Positions 4,684 to 13,024 of a DNA stretch of 13,936 bases are shown here, one piece after another. The notes under the pieces are model-generated. The model worked only from the letters and a program-made list of their open reading frames with translations, was not told where the DNA came from and did no database searches. The position numbers and the translations under genes were made by a program. Origin of the DNA: Marinospirillum sp. (lineage in GTDB: Bacteria > Pseudomonadota > Gammaproteobacteria > Pseudomonadales > Halomonadaceae); NCBI GenBank assembly GCA_007116865.1, contig SKHR01000221.1, forward strand, positions 1 to 13,936. The letters run 5' to 3'. How positions within the stretch are numbered: position 1 is the stretch's first letter; each line of letters begins with the position of its first letter.

Positions 4684-7314
4684 TTAACCGCGCTCTGCTA
4701 CCCAGTCACGCACGGAGGCCAAGGCGGCCGCTAAGGCATCCGGATTCTGACCCCCGGCCTGTGCCATGTCCGCACGTCCCCCGCCTTTGCCGCCCACCTG
4801 CTGGGCCACAAAGTTAACCAACTGACCGGCATGCAGAGCGGGAGCCTCTGCATTGATACCCGCGACCAGCTGTACCTTGCCTTCATCAACCGCTGCCAGC
4901 ACCACCACTGCCGGTGCTAACTTCTGCTTCAGCTGATCCATCAACTCACGCAGGGTTTTGATATCCGCGCCGTCCACTTGTTTTGCCAACACGGACACCG
5001 AGCCAATTTTTTCGACCCCTTCGGTCAGATCCGTTGCGCCACCACTGGCCAGTTTTTTCTTCAATTGTTGCAGGTCTTTTTCCAACTGGCGCACACGCTC
5101 CTGCTGCGACCCGATCCGCTCAGCCAGTAAATCCGGCTTGCACTTGAGTTGGGCCGCCGCCTGGATCAATTGCTGCTCTTTTTGCAGCAAGGCCTCTACC
5201 GCCGCTTCACCAGTCACGGCTTCAATTCGGCGAACACCCGCTGCGATGCCGCTTTCACTCAGCACATAGAGCAGCTGAATGTCGCCCGTGCGCTCGACGT
5301 GCAAACCACCGCACAGCTCAATGGAGAAAGCCTGGCCATCCGCTTGGCGCCCCATGCTCAGCACGCGCACTTCGTCGTCATACTTTTCGCCAAACAGCGC
5401 CATCGCGCCTTCCTTACGGGCTGCTTCCAGTGACATTTCACGCACACTCACCGGCAGGTTATAACGCACCTGTTCATTGACCTTCTGCTGAATCAAGGCC
5501 AACTGCTCCGAGCTCACTGGCTGGGCATGACTGAAGTCAAAACGCAGGCGCTGTGCATCTACCAAAGAACCCTTCTGTTGCACGCCTTCGCCCAAAACCT
5601 CTCGCAGTGCGGCATGCAGTAAGTGCGTCGCCGAGTGGTTGGCGCGGGTTTTCTGGCGGATCTGATCATCCACCTGAGCCTGCAGGTTTTGTCCCTGAAT
5701 GAGGGTGCCTTCCACCAGTTGACCGTGATGAACATGCGCCTCACCGGCTTTGGTGGTGTCTAGCACCTCAAAACGCAGCCCCTTGGCCAGTAACAGGCCG
5801 GAGTCACCAACCTGACCACCAGACTCGGCATAAAAAGGCGTTTGATCCAAAACCACCAGACCCGACTCACCAGCGTTCAACTGTCCAACTGGCTGACCAT
5901 CGCGATAAAGAGCGATCACTCTGGCCTCACCCTGGGACTGAGCATAACCGGTAAACTCAGTGGCTCGATCCACTCTGACCAGTGCGTTGTAATCCATACC
6001 AAAGTGGCTGGCCGCACGGGCTCTTTCGCGCTGTGCCTGCATGTGGGTTTCAAATCCGACTTCATCAACACTCAGCCCCCGCTCACGCGCCACATCAGCG
6101 GTCAAGTCCAGCGGGAATCCATAGGTGTCATAAAGACGGAACACCAGCTCACCAGGCAGTTCTTTGCCTGACAGTTCAACCAGGGCCTGATCCAGAATTT
6201 TCATGCCCTGATCCAGGGTGCGAGCAAACTGCTCTTCTTCCTGTTTGAGCGCGGCTTCAATTTGGGTTTGACGTGATTTCAGTTCCGGGAAGGCGTCACC
6301 CATTTCTGCCACCAAAGCCGGAACCAGACGATAGAAGAAGCTGCCTTGCGCACCGAGCTTGTGGCCGTGTCGGCAAGCCCGGCGAATGATCCGCCGCAAG
6401 ACATAGCCCCGCCCCTCATTGGAAGGCAGCACGCCATCGGCGATCAGGAAGCTACAGGAGCGAATATGGTCTGCCACCACACGCAAGGAAGGCTGATCAC
6501 CCATCTCACAACCAATGGCCTGTGCAGCGGCTTTGAGCAGGTTTTGGAAAAGGTCAATTTCATAGTTGGCATGCACACCCTGAAGCACCGCCGAGACGCG
6601 CTCCAGCCCCATACCAGTATCGACCGAAGGCGCTGGCAAAGGCTGCATTTCACCTTCAGCGGTGCGGTTATACTGCATGAAAACGATGTTCCAGATTTCG
6701 ATATAACGATCACCGTCTTCTTCAGGGCTGCCAGGAGGGCCACCCCAAATCGCCTCGCCATGGTCATAAAAAATTTCGGTACACGGCCCGCATGGCCCTG
6801 TATCGCCCATCGCCCAGAAGTTATCTGAAGCATAGGGAGCACCCTTATTGTCACCGATACGCACGATGCGCTCTGCAGGCACCTCAATTTTTTCGCGCCA
6901 GATCTGGTAAGCCTCGTCATCCGCAGCATACACGGTGATCCACAACCGCTCTTTAGGCAGCTTGAGAACCCCGGTCAGAAATTCCCATGCGTAATTGATT
7001 GCTTCTTCTTTAAAGTAATCCCCAAAACTGAAATTGCCGAGCATTTCAAAGAAGGTATGATGCCGCGCAGTGTAACCGACATTTTCCAGATCATTATGCT
7101 TGCCACCGGCGCGCACACACTTTTGAGTCGAAGTCGCACGGGTATAACCCCGCTCTTCCAGCCCCAAAAAACAGTCTTTAAACTGGTTCATGCCCGCATT
7201 GGTAAACAACAGGGTTGGATCATTGTGCGGAACCAAAGAACTCGAAGGAACCACTCGGTGTCCCTTGCTTTGAAAATAGGTCAGGAAGGCTTCCCGGATC
7301 TCGGCGCTTTTCAT
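4684..7314 (-). CDS. alaS: Alanyl-tRNA synthetase
   Basis: Charges tRNA-Ala and removes mischarged Ser/Gly. The 876-residue length equals the E. coli enzyme. The class II catalytic core at the N-terminus shows SKGHRVVPSSSLVP, RARHHTFFEMLGNFSFGDYFKEEAI and GMGLERVSAVLQG. The editing domain carries the zinc-binding pair HSATH (H560, H564) and CGGLH (C668, H672), so all four ligands are present. A coiled-coil stretch (about 715-760) and the glycine-rich C-terminal DHHA1 domain, with GGKGGGRADMAQAGG, complete the protein. The ATG has GAGG five bases upstream. A consensus TATAAT lies at the end of recX. The gene is followed by lysC after 48 bases. Confidence 0.98.
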   Translation of the reverse strand: MKSAEIREAFLTYFQSKGHRVVPSSSLVPHNDPTLLFTNAGMNQFKDCFLGLEERGYTRATSTQKCVRAGGKHNDLENVGYTARHHTFFEMLGNFSFGDYFKEEAINYAWEFLTGVLKLPKERLWITVYAADDEAYQIWREKIEVPAERIVRIGDNKGAPYASDNFWAMGDTGPCGPCTEIFYDHGEAIWGGPPGSPEEDGDRYIEIWNIVFMQYNRTAEGEMQPLPAPSVDTGMGLERVSAVLQGVHANYEIDLFQNLLKAAAQAIGCEMGDQPSLRVVADHIRSCSFLIADGVLPSNEGRGYVLRRIIRRACRHGHKLGAQGSFFYRLVPALVAEMGDAFPELKSRQTQIEAALKQEEEQFARTLDQGMKILDQALVELSGKELPGELVFRLYDTYGFPLDLTADVARERGLSVDEVGFETHMQAQRERARAASHFGMDYNALVRVDRATEFTGYAQSQGEARVIALYRDGQPVGQLNAGESGLVVLDQTPFYAESGGQVGDSGLLLAKGLRFEVLDTTKAGEAHVHHGQLVEGTLIQGQNLQAQVDDQIRQKTRANHSATHLLHAALREVLGEGVQQKGSLVDAQRLRFDFSHAQPVSSEQLALIQQKVNEQVRYNLPVSVREMSLEAARKEGAMALFGEKYDDEVRVLSMGRQADGQAFSIELCGGLHVERTGDIQLLYVLSESGIAAGVRRIEAVTGEAAVEALLQKEQQLIQAAAQLKCKPDLLAERIGSQQERVRQLEKDLQQLKKKLASGGATDLTEGVEKIGSVSVLAKQVDGADIKTLRELMDQLKQKLAPAVVVLAAVDEGKVQLVAGINAEAPALHAGQLVNFVAQQVGGKGGGRADMAQAGGQNPDALAAALASVRDWVAERG

Positions 7315-7345
7315 CTTGCCTCACTTTGGCGGCTGTGTAAGTTCC

Positions 7346-7360
7346 AGCAGCGACGCTGCT
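7346..7360. promoter_or_regulatory. Perfect palindrome in the alaS leader
   Basis: AGCAGCG-A-CGCTGCT is a perfect inverted repeat with 7-base arms, 32 bases upstream of the alaS ATG and downstream of its promoter. In RNA it would form a tight hairpin with a three-base loop. E. coli AlaRS is known to repress its own gene by binding a palindrome near the start of transcription, so an operator is possible, but the sequence alone does not show it. Confidence 0.4.
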
Positions 7361-7396
7361 CAAACATTCAAATCATTGCAAACAGATTGGGGGCAT

Positions 7397-7425
7397 ATTA
7401 TACGGAGTCAGCGTCAAAATGATAA
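7397..7425 (-). promoter_or_regulatory. alaS promoter overlapping the recX stop
   Basis: A perfect TATAAT (7402-7397) on the minus strand lies 17 bases from TTATCA (7425-7420), a four-of-six -35. The recX stop codon TAA (7400-7398) is part of the -10. Transcription would start near 7390, giving a leader of about 75 bases. Confidence 0.65.
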
Positions 7426-7931
7426 TCCACCTCCGGTGAAAATACGGCCGCTCGTGCTTGAGAGGGGGTAAATCCTCGAGCCAGCAAAAAACGCTGCATT
7501 TTAGCCGCCTGTTTATCGTCGCTGGGTGGTGCCGTGCCAAAGCGCTTACAGCGAACTCGACTCGCCTGCGCTGGCCAGAGGGCCGCCCAAGGGGCTAGCA
7601 GGGTTTCAATCAAGTCTGCAGGCAACTGATGCTGTTTGAGTGAGGCGCGGATCAGTAAAGGGCCTTTGCCTTTGCTTAATAAACGCCTTAACAGGCTTTG
7701 GGCAAAGCGCTCATCACTTTGCAGCCGTTGATCTGCCAGGGTTTGCAGCAACTGGGCAATCAGGTTTTGTGCTTCGCTGACCGACAAGGAGGGGGCGAGT
7801 TCAGACTCAAGCCCTGACAAGGCCTGAGAGAGCTTTTGCTCTAACTCAAACTGACTCTGCTCACGCTGAGCCAGCCACTGAATCGCACGATTCAGCAGCT
7901 TACGCTTAAGGCTGGCTTGAGTTTCAGTCAT
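7398..7931 (-). CDS. recX: Regulatory protein RecX
   Basis: RecX binds RecA filaments and limits their growth and ATPase activity. The 177-residue protein has the family pattern of repeated three-helix modules: LLNRAIQWLAQREQSQFELEQKL at the start, then DERFAQSLLRRLLSKGKGPLLIRASLKQHQLPADLI, then KQAAKMQRFLLARGFTPSQARAAVF. It is slightly longer than E. coli RecX (166). The start was placed at the ATG ending at 7931, which overlaps the recA end as ATGACTGA (8 bases), with a product beginning MTETQ like E. coli MTEST. A TTG start nine codons upstream (7958) is possible but has no ribosome site. Translation is likely coupled to recA, and expression follows its LexA-controlled promoter. Confidence 0.93.
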   Translation of the reverse strand: MTETQASLKRKLLNRAIQWLAQREQSQFELEQKLSQALSGLESELAPSLSVSEAQNLIAQLLQTLADQRLQSDERFAQSLLRRLLSKGKGPLLIRASLKQHQLPADLIETLLAPWAALWPAQASRVRCKRFGTAPPSDDKQAAKMQRFLLARGFTPSQARAAVFSPEVDYHFDADSV

Positions 7932-8982
7932 CCAAAGGGGGAAGTTCAGGCGCGTCAACGGCTTCAGTCGCAGCCCCGGCAGAAGGTTGCTGGGTCAGCA
8001 ACTGCCCACGAATACCGGCTTCAATTTCCTGCATTACTTCAGGGTTGTCTTCCAGGTATTGAGCGGCATTGGCCTTGCCCTGACCGATTTTGGTGCCTTG
8101 ATAGCTGTACCAGGCACCGGCCTTTTCAACCAGCTTGCACTGCACCCCTAAATCAATGACCTCACCGGCATGGTAAATGCCCTTGCCATACAAAATCTGG
8201 AATTCCGCCTGACGGAAGGGAGGTGCCACCTTGTTCTTAACCACCTTGACGCGCGTTTCATTACCCGTGACTTCATCACCCTGCTTGACCGAGCCAATAC
8301 GACGGATATCCAGGCGCACGGAAGCATAAAACTTCAAAGCATTACCGCCAGTGGTGGTTTCAGGTGAGCCAAACATGACGCCGATTTTCATCCGAATCTG
8401 GTTGATAAAAATCACCAGGCAGTTGGCATTCTTAATATTGCCAGTGATTTTACGCAGCGCCTGAGACATCAAGCGAGCCTGTAAACCCACATGCGAATCA
8501 CCCATTTCGCCTTCAATTTCTGCTTTAGGCGTCAGCGCGGCGACCGAGTCAACAATCAATACATCCACCGCACCTGAACGCACCAGCGAATCGGTAATTT
8601 CCAGCGCCTGCTCACCGTTGTCTGGCTGGGAAACCAGCAAATCATCCAGATTCACACCCAGCTTTTCTGCATAAATCGGATCTAATGCGTGTTCCGCATC
8701 GATGAAGGCACAGGTTTTACCCTGCTTCTGAGCCTGAGCAATGACGGACAGCGTGAGCGTGGTTTTACCGGAGGATTCCGGCCCGTAAATCTCAACCACA
8801 CGGCCATAAGGCAAGCCCCCAATGCCGAGCGCAATATCCAGCCCCAGGGAACCGGTCGAAACCGACGGAATCGCAACTCGCGGCTGATCACCCATGCGCA
8901 TCACCGCACCCTTGCCAAATTGACGTTCAATTTGTGAGAGTGCTGCGCTCAATGCTTTCTGACGGTTTTCATCAATAGCCAT
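7924..8982 (-). CDS. recA: Recombinase RecA
   Basis: Forms ATP-dependent filaments on single-stranded DNA, catalyses strand exchange and triggers LexA self-cleavage. The 352-residue length is normal. The Walker A motif GPESSGKT is at residues 67-74 and Walker B (VDVLIVD) at 139-145. The FINQIRMKIGVMFG segment leading into loop L2 and the acidic tail ending PELPPLDD are all intact. The ATG has AGGA six bases upstream. An SOS box sits over the promoter at 9028-9043. Unlike E. coli, where a terminator separates recA from recX, the stop here overlaps the recX start, so the two genes form a tight operon. Confidence 0.99.
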   Translation of the reverse strand: MAIDENRQKALSAALSQIERQFGKGAVMRMGDQPRVAIPSVSTGSLGLDIALGIGGLPYGRVVEIYGPESSGKTTLTLSVIAQAQKQGKTCAFIDAEHALDPIYAEKLGVNLDDLLVSQPDNGEQALEITDSLVRSGAVDVLIVDSVAALTPKAEIEGEMGDSHVGLQARLMSQALRKITGNIKNANCLVIFINQIRMKIGVMFGSPETTTGGNALKFYASVRLDIRRIGSVKQGDEVTGNETRVKVVKNKVAPPFRQAEFQILYGKGIYHAGEVIDLGVQCKLVEKAGAWYSYQGTKIGQGKANAAQYLEDNPEVMQEIEAGIRGQLLTQQPSAGAATEAVDAPELPPLDD

Positions 8983-9027
8983 AACTCATCCTTTTATCCT
9001 GTTTTGAACCGAGCTCTTGCTCAAATA

Positions 9028-9043
9028 CTGTATGAACTAACAG
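9028..9043. promoter_or_regulatory. LexA (SOS) box of recA
   Basis: CTGTATGAACTAACAG matches CTGT-N8-ACAG perfectly and is flanked by TA on both sides, extending the dyad. It overlaps the -10 and start of the recA promoter, the position used in E. coli recA. It lies 45 bases upstream of the recA ATG. Confidence 0.95.
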
Positions 9044-9068
9044 TATAACAACTGAGCTTGAAGGTCAA
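9040..9068 (-). promoter_or_regulatory. recA promoter
   Basis: TTGACC (9068-9063) on the minus strand is the -35. The -10 is TACTGT (9045-9040, 17-base spacer) or TATACT (9047-9042, 15-base spacer). The -10 lies in the LexA box. The -35 contains the pncC stop codon TGA (9067-9065). Confidence 0.75.
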
Positions 9069-9541
9069 TTTTTTTCCATAAAATCGATCAAACCCCGAAT
9101 TGCCACATTCACACTGGCTTCACGCACTGCCTGGCGATCACCTTTAAAAAGAAAGGCTTGTGCAGCTTGTTGCTGGGCATTGCCCCAGGCCAACCAAACG
9201 GAGCCTACAGGCGTTTTGACACTACCGCCACCCGGCCCGGCCACACCACTGACGGCCACCGCCAGATTGGCCATTCCAGTCTGGCAAGCACCCTGCACCA
9301 TGGCTTTTACCACGGCTTCGCTAACAGCACCTTGCGTTTCTAGTAGTGAAGGGGGCACCTCTAGCCAATGGCTTTTTGCCTGATTGGAATAACACACCAC
9401 CCCATGACTAAACCACTGGGAACTGCCAGGCAAACGGGTCAGCGCCTCGGCAATTGCTCCCCCGGTGCAGGATTCTGCCGTCGCCAAGACCCAGCCACCG
9501 GCTTGAGCCAGCTGCGCCAGTCGGGGCAGTTCAGATGGCAT
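9065..9541 (-). CDS. pncC: Nicotinamide-nucleotide amidohydrolase (CinA C-terminal domain type)
   Basis: Deamidates nicotinamide mononucleotide to nicotinic acid mononucleotide, recycling NMN released by bacterial NAD-dependent DNA ligase. The protein of 158 residues is the stand-alone CinA C-terminal domain. The family segments TAESCTGGAIAEALTRLPGSSQWFSHGVVCYSNQAK, GAVSEAVVKAM and AVSGVAGPGGGSVKTPVGSVWLAW are intact. The ATG ending at 9541 is chosen; a GTG one codon earlier (9544) is equally possible. Its start overlaps the end of the EAL gene by 11 bases, so it is the third gene of the cyclic-di-GMP transcript. The pncC-recA order is conserved in enterics (ygaD-recA). Confidence 0.93.
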   Translation of the reverse strand: MPSELPRLAQLAQAGGWVLATAESCTGGAIAEALTRLPGSSQWFSHGVVCYSNQAKSHWLEVPPSLLETQGAVSEAVVKAMVQGACQTGMANLAVAVSGVAGPGGGSVKTPVGSVWLAWGNAQQQAAQAFLFKGDRQAVREASVNVAIRGLIDFMEKN

Positions 9542-11840
9542 CACAACAACCCTGCAGGCGCTGCTGAGACCAGGCCTCTATCCAGGCAGGCAAGGCGGAG
9601 GCTGGCATCGGCCGCGCCACCAAAAAGCCCTGTACCTGGTCATAACCCAAGGCTGTCAGCGCTTGTAACTGATGCGTAGTTTCTACCCCTTCAGCCAGAC
9701 AGGTGAGCTGAAAGCTTTTTGCCAAGCCTTGCAAGCCACTCAGCAGACTTAAGTTGCTTTTATCCTGATCAATTTTTTGCACAAAGCTTCGGTCCACCTT
9801 GATCGTCTGGGCCGGCAAGTTTTGCAAATAAGCCAGTGAAGAGTAGCCCGTTCCAAAGTCATCCAGCGACAGACTCACCCCCAGCGAGCGGCAACTCTGC
9901 ATCACCTCTCGCGCCTGATTGAACTCACGCAGGGCAGTAGACTCCAGCAGTTCCAGCTCTAATTGCTCAGGTCGTAAATTTGAATAGCTGCCCAGCAAAG
10001 CTTGTAAACGAGGCACAAAGTCAGGATGTTGAAACTGCAAGGGGCTGACATTCACACTGACCTGATATTCATGCCCTTGGCGCTGCCAGGTTTGCAGCTG
10101 ATCCAGCGCCTGGGTTAGAACCCAGTCTCCCAGATTCACCGATAGGGGATGGTTATCAATCCAGGGCAAAAACTGTCCCGGCAACAACAGCCCCTGCTCA
10201 GGATGCTGCCAGCGAATCAGCGCCTCAAAACCCACGACCTCACCGTCACTGAGGCGTATTTTAGGTTGATAATAAAGACGAAGCTCGTCCCCCTGCAAAG
10301 CAGATTCAAGGCGCACCAACTGTTTATGCCGCGACTTTAAGCGCGCATTCTGTTGCAGATCAAAGTACTGGAAACTGTTTTTGCCCTGAAGCTTCGCCTG
10401 ATACATCGCCTGGCTGGCATGACGCAGCAACGCCTCAGCACCGGACGAGCCAGTGTCAGGCTGATATCGAACCAGCCCAGCGGACACAGTCACTCGGGGT
10501 GCATCAGGCCAAGCCTGCTGCACCCTCTCTAACGCCGCAAAAAGTTGTTTTATCTTTTCATGATCGTCTGCTGGACTCAGACCCTCACAGACCATCACAA
10601 ACTCGTCACCGGCCAAGCGCACCAACTGATCCCCTTCACTGGTCAGTGCTTGCCAGTGTTGCGCCAGACTGATCAGCAGGCGATCACCCTGATCATTGCC
10701 CTCAGCCTGGTTAAAGCTTTTCAAGTCATCCAGATCCAGAAAAAACAGCGTCAAGCTACTCATCGGCGAAGACGAACTCAGACGCTGAGCCAGACGCTCC
10801 ATGAGGTGGTTTCGATTCGGCAGTCCCGTCAGCGCATCATAATAAGCTGCACGTTCAAGTCGCTGCTGATATTCCAAGCGATCGGTAATATCGCTGACCA
10901 CGCCTAAAATTCGACGAGGGACTAGCCCAGGCCCACGCTCGACCACCTGTCCGCGAGTTTTTAGCCACTGCCACCCCCCCGTTTGGCGCCGATACCGAAA
11001 TTGAGCGGTAAAATAACTGGCCTGCCCAGAGAGGTGTTTGGTAAAGCCTTGCAAAAACTCAGCGCGATCATCTGGATGCAGCTCACCCTGCTCATAGTGG
11101 CGCTCCAGTAAGGTATCGACCAGCTGGGTTTGGGTTAATTCCTGCTCTGCTGGTGACAAGGTCCAGTCCCAAATCATGTCACCATCACTGTCAGAGATCA
11201 GCTGCCAGCAGGCCTGACTGGTCTGCAGCGCCTTCTCTGCCTTGAGTCGTGCGGCTTTCTCGCGCATCAGGTCAACCGTACGTGATGACAGCTGTTTATA
11301 CATTTTCAGTACGGTGTTAATCAGGATCGACAGGGTTCCACTCATCACCTCATGAGCCTGATGTTTAGCCGCCTGCAGTGACAGCCCCTGGCTGAGTCCT
11401 TGTAACGTCAGCGCTAAACGCTTGTCCTGATCAATAATATGAAAAGCCAACCACTGAGTCAGAAAACCAAACAGCTCTTCCAGCAGGTTTTCAAAGTCCA
11501 TTCCGGACTGAGTCAGTGACTCTATCTTGTCGAAAAACTGTGCATGCAGTGCACAGTGCTGGTCAAAGTCTTTAGAACCGGCCAACTCGGTTTCCCAGAT
11601 CGACTCCTCCGTCACAAAATGGTAACGCGCGTAGTCACTTAACTCGGCCAGAATGCGGGTCATGGCCAGTTCATCTGCCCCATTGACGAACTGATCGGCC
11701 AGGCAGTTCAACAGGTGGACTAAATGCCGGTGCTGGGCATCAACCTTGGCAATGCCGGTTTCAAAGTTTTCATCCCAAGGAAAAATCTCGAAAGATTCTG
11801 GCGCTTCCAAAAGGGCTGCTTCCGGTTCAGTCATGCTCAT
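9531..11840 (-). CDS. Hemerythrin-PAS-GGDEF-EAL cyclic-di-GMP protein
   Basis: This 769-residue cytosolic protein has no membrane segment. Residues 18-145 form a bacterial hemerythrin domain with every di-iron ligand: H37, H74 and E78 (HxxxE), H95 and H99 (HxxxH), H134 and D139 (HxxxxD). A helical linker (about 160-205) leads to a PAS-like domain (about 206-320) ending in the GVVSDITDR signature. The GGDEF domain follows, with AGDEF at 410-414; the RxxD inhibitory site is replaced by SEGD. The EAL domain has FEALIRW (EAL 539-541), VNVSPLQF, ELELLES, DDFGTGYSS (660-668), IKVDR and AEGVET, all needed for phosphodiesterase activity. It probably degrades cyclic di-GMP under control of oxygen or redox state, with the GGDEF domain active or GTP-sensing. 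Its ATG overlaps the preceding cyclase stop as ATGA. Confidence 0.92.
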   Translation of the reverse strand: MSMTEPEAALLEAPESFEIFPWDENFETGIAKVDAQHRHLVHLLNCLADQFVNGADELAMTRILAELSDYARYHFVTEESIWETELAGSKDFDQHCALHAQFFDKIESLTQSGMDFENLLEELFGFLTQWLAFHIIDQDKRLALTLQGLSQGLSLQAAKHQAHEVMSGTLSILINTVLKMYKQLSSRTVDLMREKAARLKAEKALQTSQACWQLISDSDGDMIWDWTLSPAEQELTQTQLVDTLLERHYEQGELHPDDRAEFLQGFTKHLSGQASYFTAQFRYRRQTGGWQWLKTRGQVVERGPGLVPRRILGVVSDITDRLEYQQRLERAAYYDALTGLPNRNHLMERLAQRLSSSSPMSSLTLFFLDLDDLKSFNQAEGNDQGDRLLISLAQHWQALTSEGDQLVRLAGDEFVMVCEGLSPADDHEKIKQLFAALERVQQAWPDAPRVTVSAGLVRYQPDTGSSGAEALLRHASQAMYQAKLQGKNSFQYFDLQQNARLKSRHKQLVRLESALQGDELRLYYQPKIRLSDGEVVGFEALIRWQHPEQGLLLPGQFLPWIDNHPLSVNLGDWVLTQALDQLQTWQRQGHEYQVSVNVSPLQFQHPDFVPRLQALLGSYSNLRPEQLELELLESTALREFNQAREVMQSCRSLGVSLSLDDFGTGYSSLAYLQNLPAQTIKVDRSFVQKIDQDKSNLSLLSGLQGLAKSFQLTCLAEGVETTHQLQALTALGYDQVQGFLVARPMPASALPAWIEAWSQQRLQGCCDAI

Positions 11841-13024
11841 ATAACCCGATTGCGTCCTGCTGCTTTTGCTTGATACAAACGATGATCCGCTTCTCGAATC
11901 AAGGTTTCTACCCGTTCGCGATCAAAAAAATCATCCACTAGAGGGTCAACCTCAACCAGGCCAAAACTGCAGGTCACCTGAAAGGAGCCCTCTTCCGCCT
12001 CAAACACATGTTCACTTAAACGCTGGCGGACTTCGTTCAAACACTTCAAGGCCTGTTCGCGCCCCGTGGATGGCAAAACCACCAAAAACTCTTCACCACC
12101 AAACCGAAACACCAAATCAGATCGGCGCAGTACTTGAGTGAACAGCTTAGCAAAGACTTTTAAAACCTCATCACCGACCTGATGACCATAACGGTCATTC
12201 ACGCTTTTAAAGTGATCCAGGTCCGCCATTGCCACACAAAAAGGCGTTTCGGTGGCCTGTGCAATGCCCAACTGGTTAAGTAAAACCTTTTCCATAAAGC
12301 GTCGTGTCAGCAAGCCGGTCAAAGGGTCCTTGCTGTAACTGGTGACAATGATCATATTGTTGATCAAGGCGATTTCACTGCCCAGGTCCAGGGATAAAAA
12401 CTCGACCCGGCGAATCAGGGCATACAAACGCAGGCGACTGTTTTTTTCCGGCATCTCAGCTGCGATCATGCAGGAGGTTTCATGCAGCTTGACATGCATC
12501 AGCTCCAAGGCTTTGCGATAACTGACATCACGCAATATCTTTTGGCCTTCGCCGTGCAGCCAGCGACCAAAATCACACAAATGCGGGTTCGCTTCGGGGA
12601 GATCTTCAACCTTTGCGGCCAAAACAGCTGCGATCAGCTGCTGCATCCATAACAGATGCGCTTCATAGTGGGCGAGGAGGTTTTTTTCGCTGATCGCACG
12701 AATATGCTGGATGCGCTGATGATTACGCTGTGAAAGAGCTTTTAAATGATGATTGGTATAGAGCTCCGAGCAGCGATTTTCCAACTCACGAAAATGCGCC
12801 ACCTGATGCTGAACCAGTGATAAATCGCCCGCTTCGGCAGCTACTTCTATCGCCTGATCCCTGAGTCTCGACAACTCATAAGCAATCAAAGTAAAGGGCA
12901 GTTTTTCTTCGGCGATCACCTCCGCCAGTAAGTTGTAATCCGCTTTGTCCAGTCCCTTTTTGATGAGCTCATCCAGCGCTTCGCCGTATGCACCACGCTG
13001 ATCCCACTCATGCTTATCTGTCAT
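11837..13024 (-). CDS. Diguanylate cyclase with CZB zinc-sensor domain (DgcZ-like)
   Basis: Makes cyclic di-GMP from two GTP. The 395-residue soluble protein has an unassigned helical N-terminal region (1-110). A chemoreceptor zinc-binding (CZB) domain follows at about 112-190, with ligands H123 (HLLW), C150 (CDFGRW), H177 and H181 (HVKLH), the same four as E. coli DgcZ/YdeH. A C-terminal GGDEF domain (about 230-395) has GGEEF at 309-313 and an intact inhibitory RxxD (R300-D303). In DgcZ zinc binding inhibits the enzyme; the same is inferred here. It differs from DgcZ by about 100 extra N-terminal residues. The ribosome site is weak (GGTGG). It is the first gene of a run with the hemerythrin-EAL gene (ATGA overlap) and pncC. 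No clear promoter is seen in the 128 bases upstream. Confidence 0.9.
   Translation of the reverse strand: MTDKHEWDQRGAYGEALDELIKKGLDKADYNLLAEVIAEEKLPFTLIAYELSRLRDQAIEVAAEAGDLSLVQHQVAHFRELENRCSELYTNHHLKALSQRNHQRIQHIRAISEKNLLAHYEAHLLWMQQLIAAVLAAKVEDLPEANPHLCDFGRWLHGEGQKILRDVSYRKALELMHVKLHETSCMIAAEMPEKNSRLRLYALIRRVEFLSLDLGSEIALINNMIIVTSYSKDPLTGLLTRRFMEKVLLNQLGIAQATETPFCVAMADLDHFKSVNDRYGHQVGDEVLKVFAKLFTQVLRRSDLVFRFGGEEFLVVLPSTGREQALKCLNEVRQRLSEHVFEAEEGSFQVTCSFGLVEVDPLVDDFFDRERVETLIREADHRLYQAKAAGRNRVI

Noticed and set aside
7932..7958. recX start at a TTG nine codons upstream
   Set aside because: There is no ribosome site, it would overlap recA further, and the resulting N-terminus does not fit RecX. 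The ATG at 7931 gives the expected MTE start.
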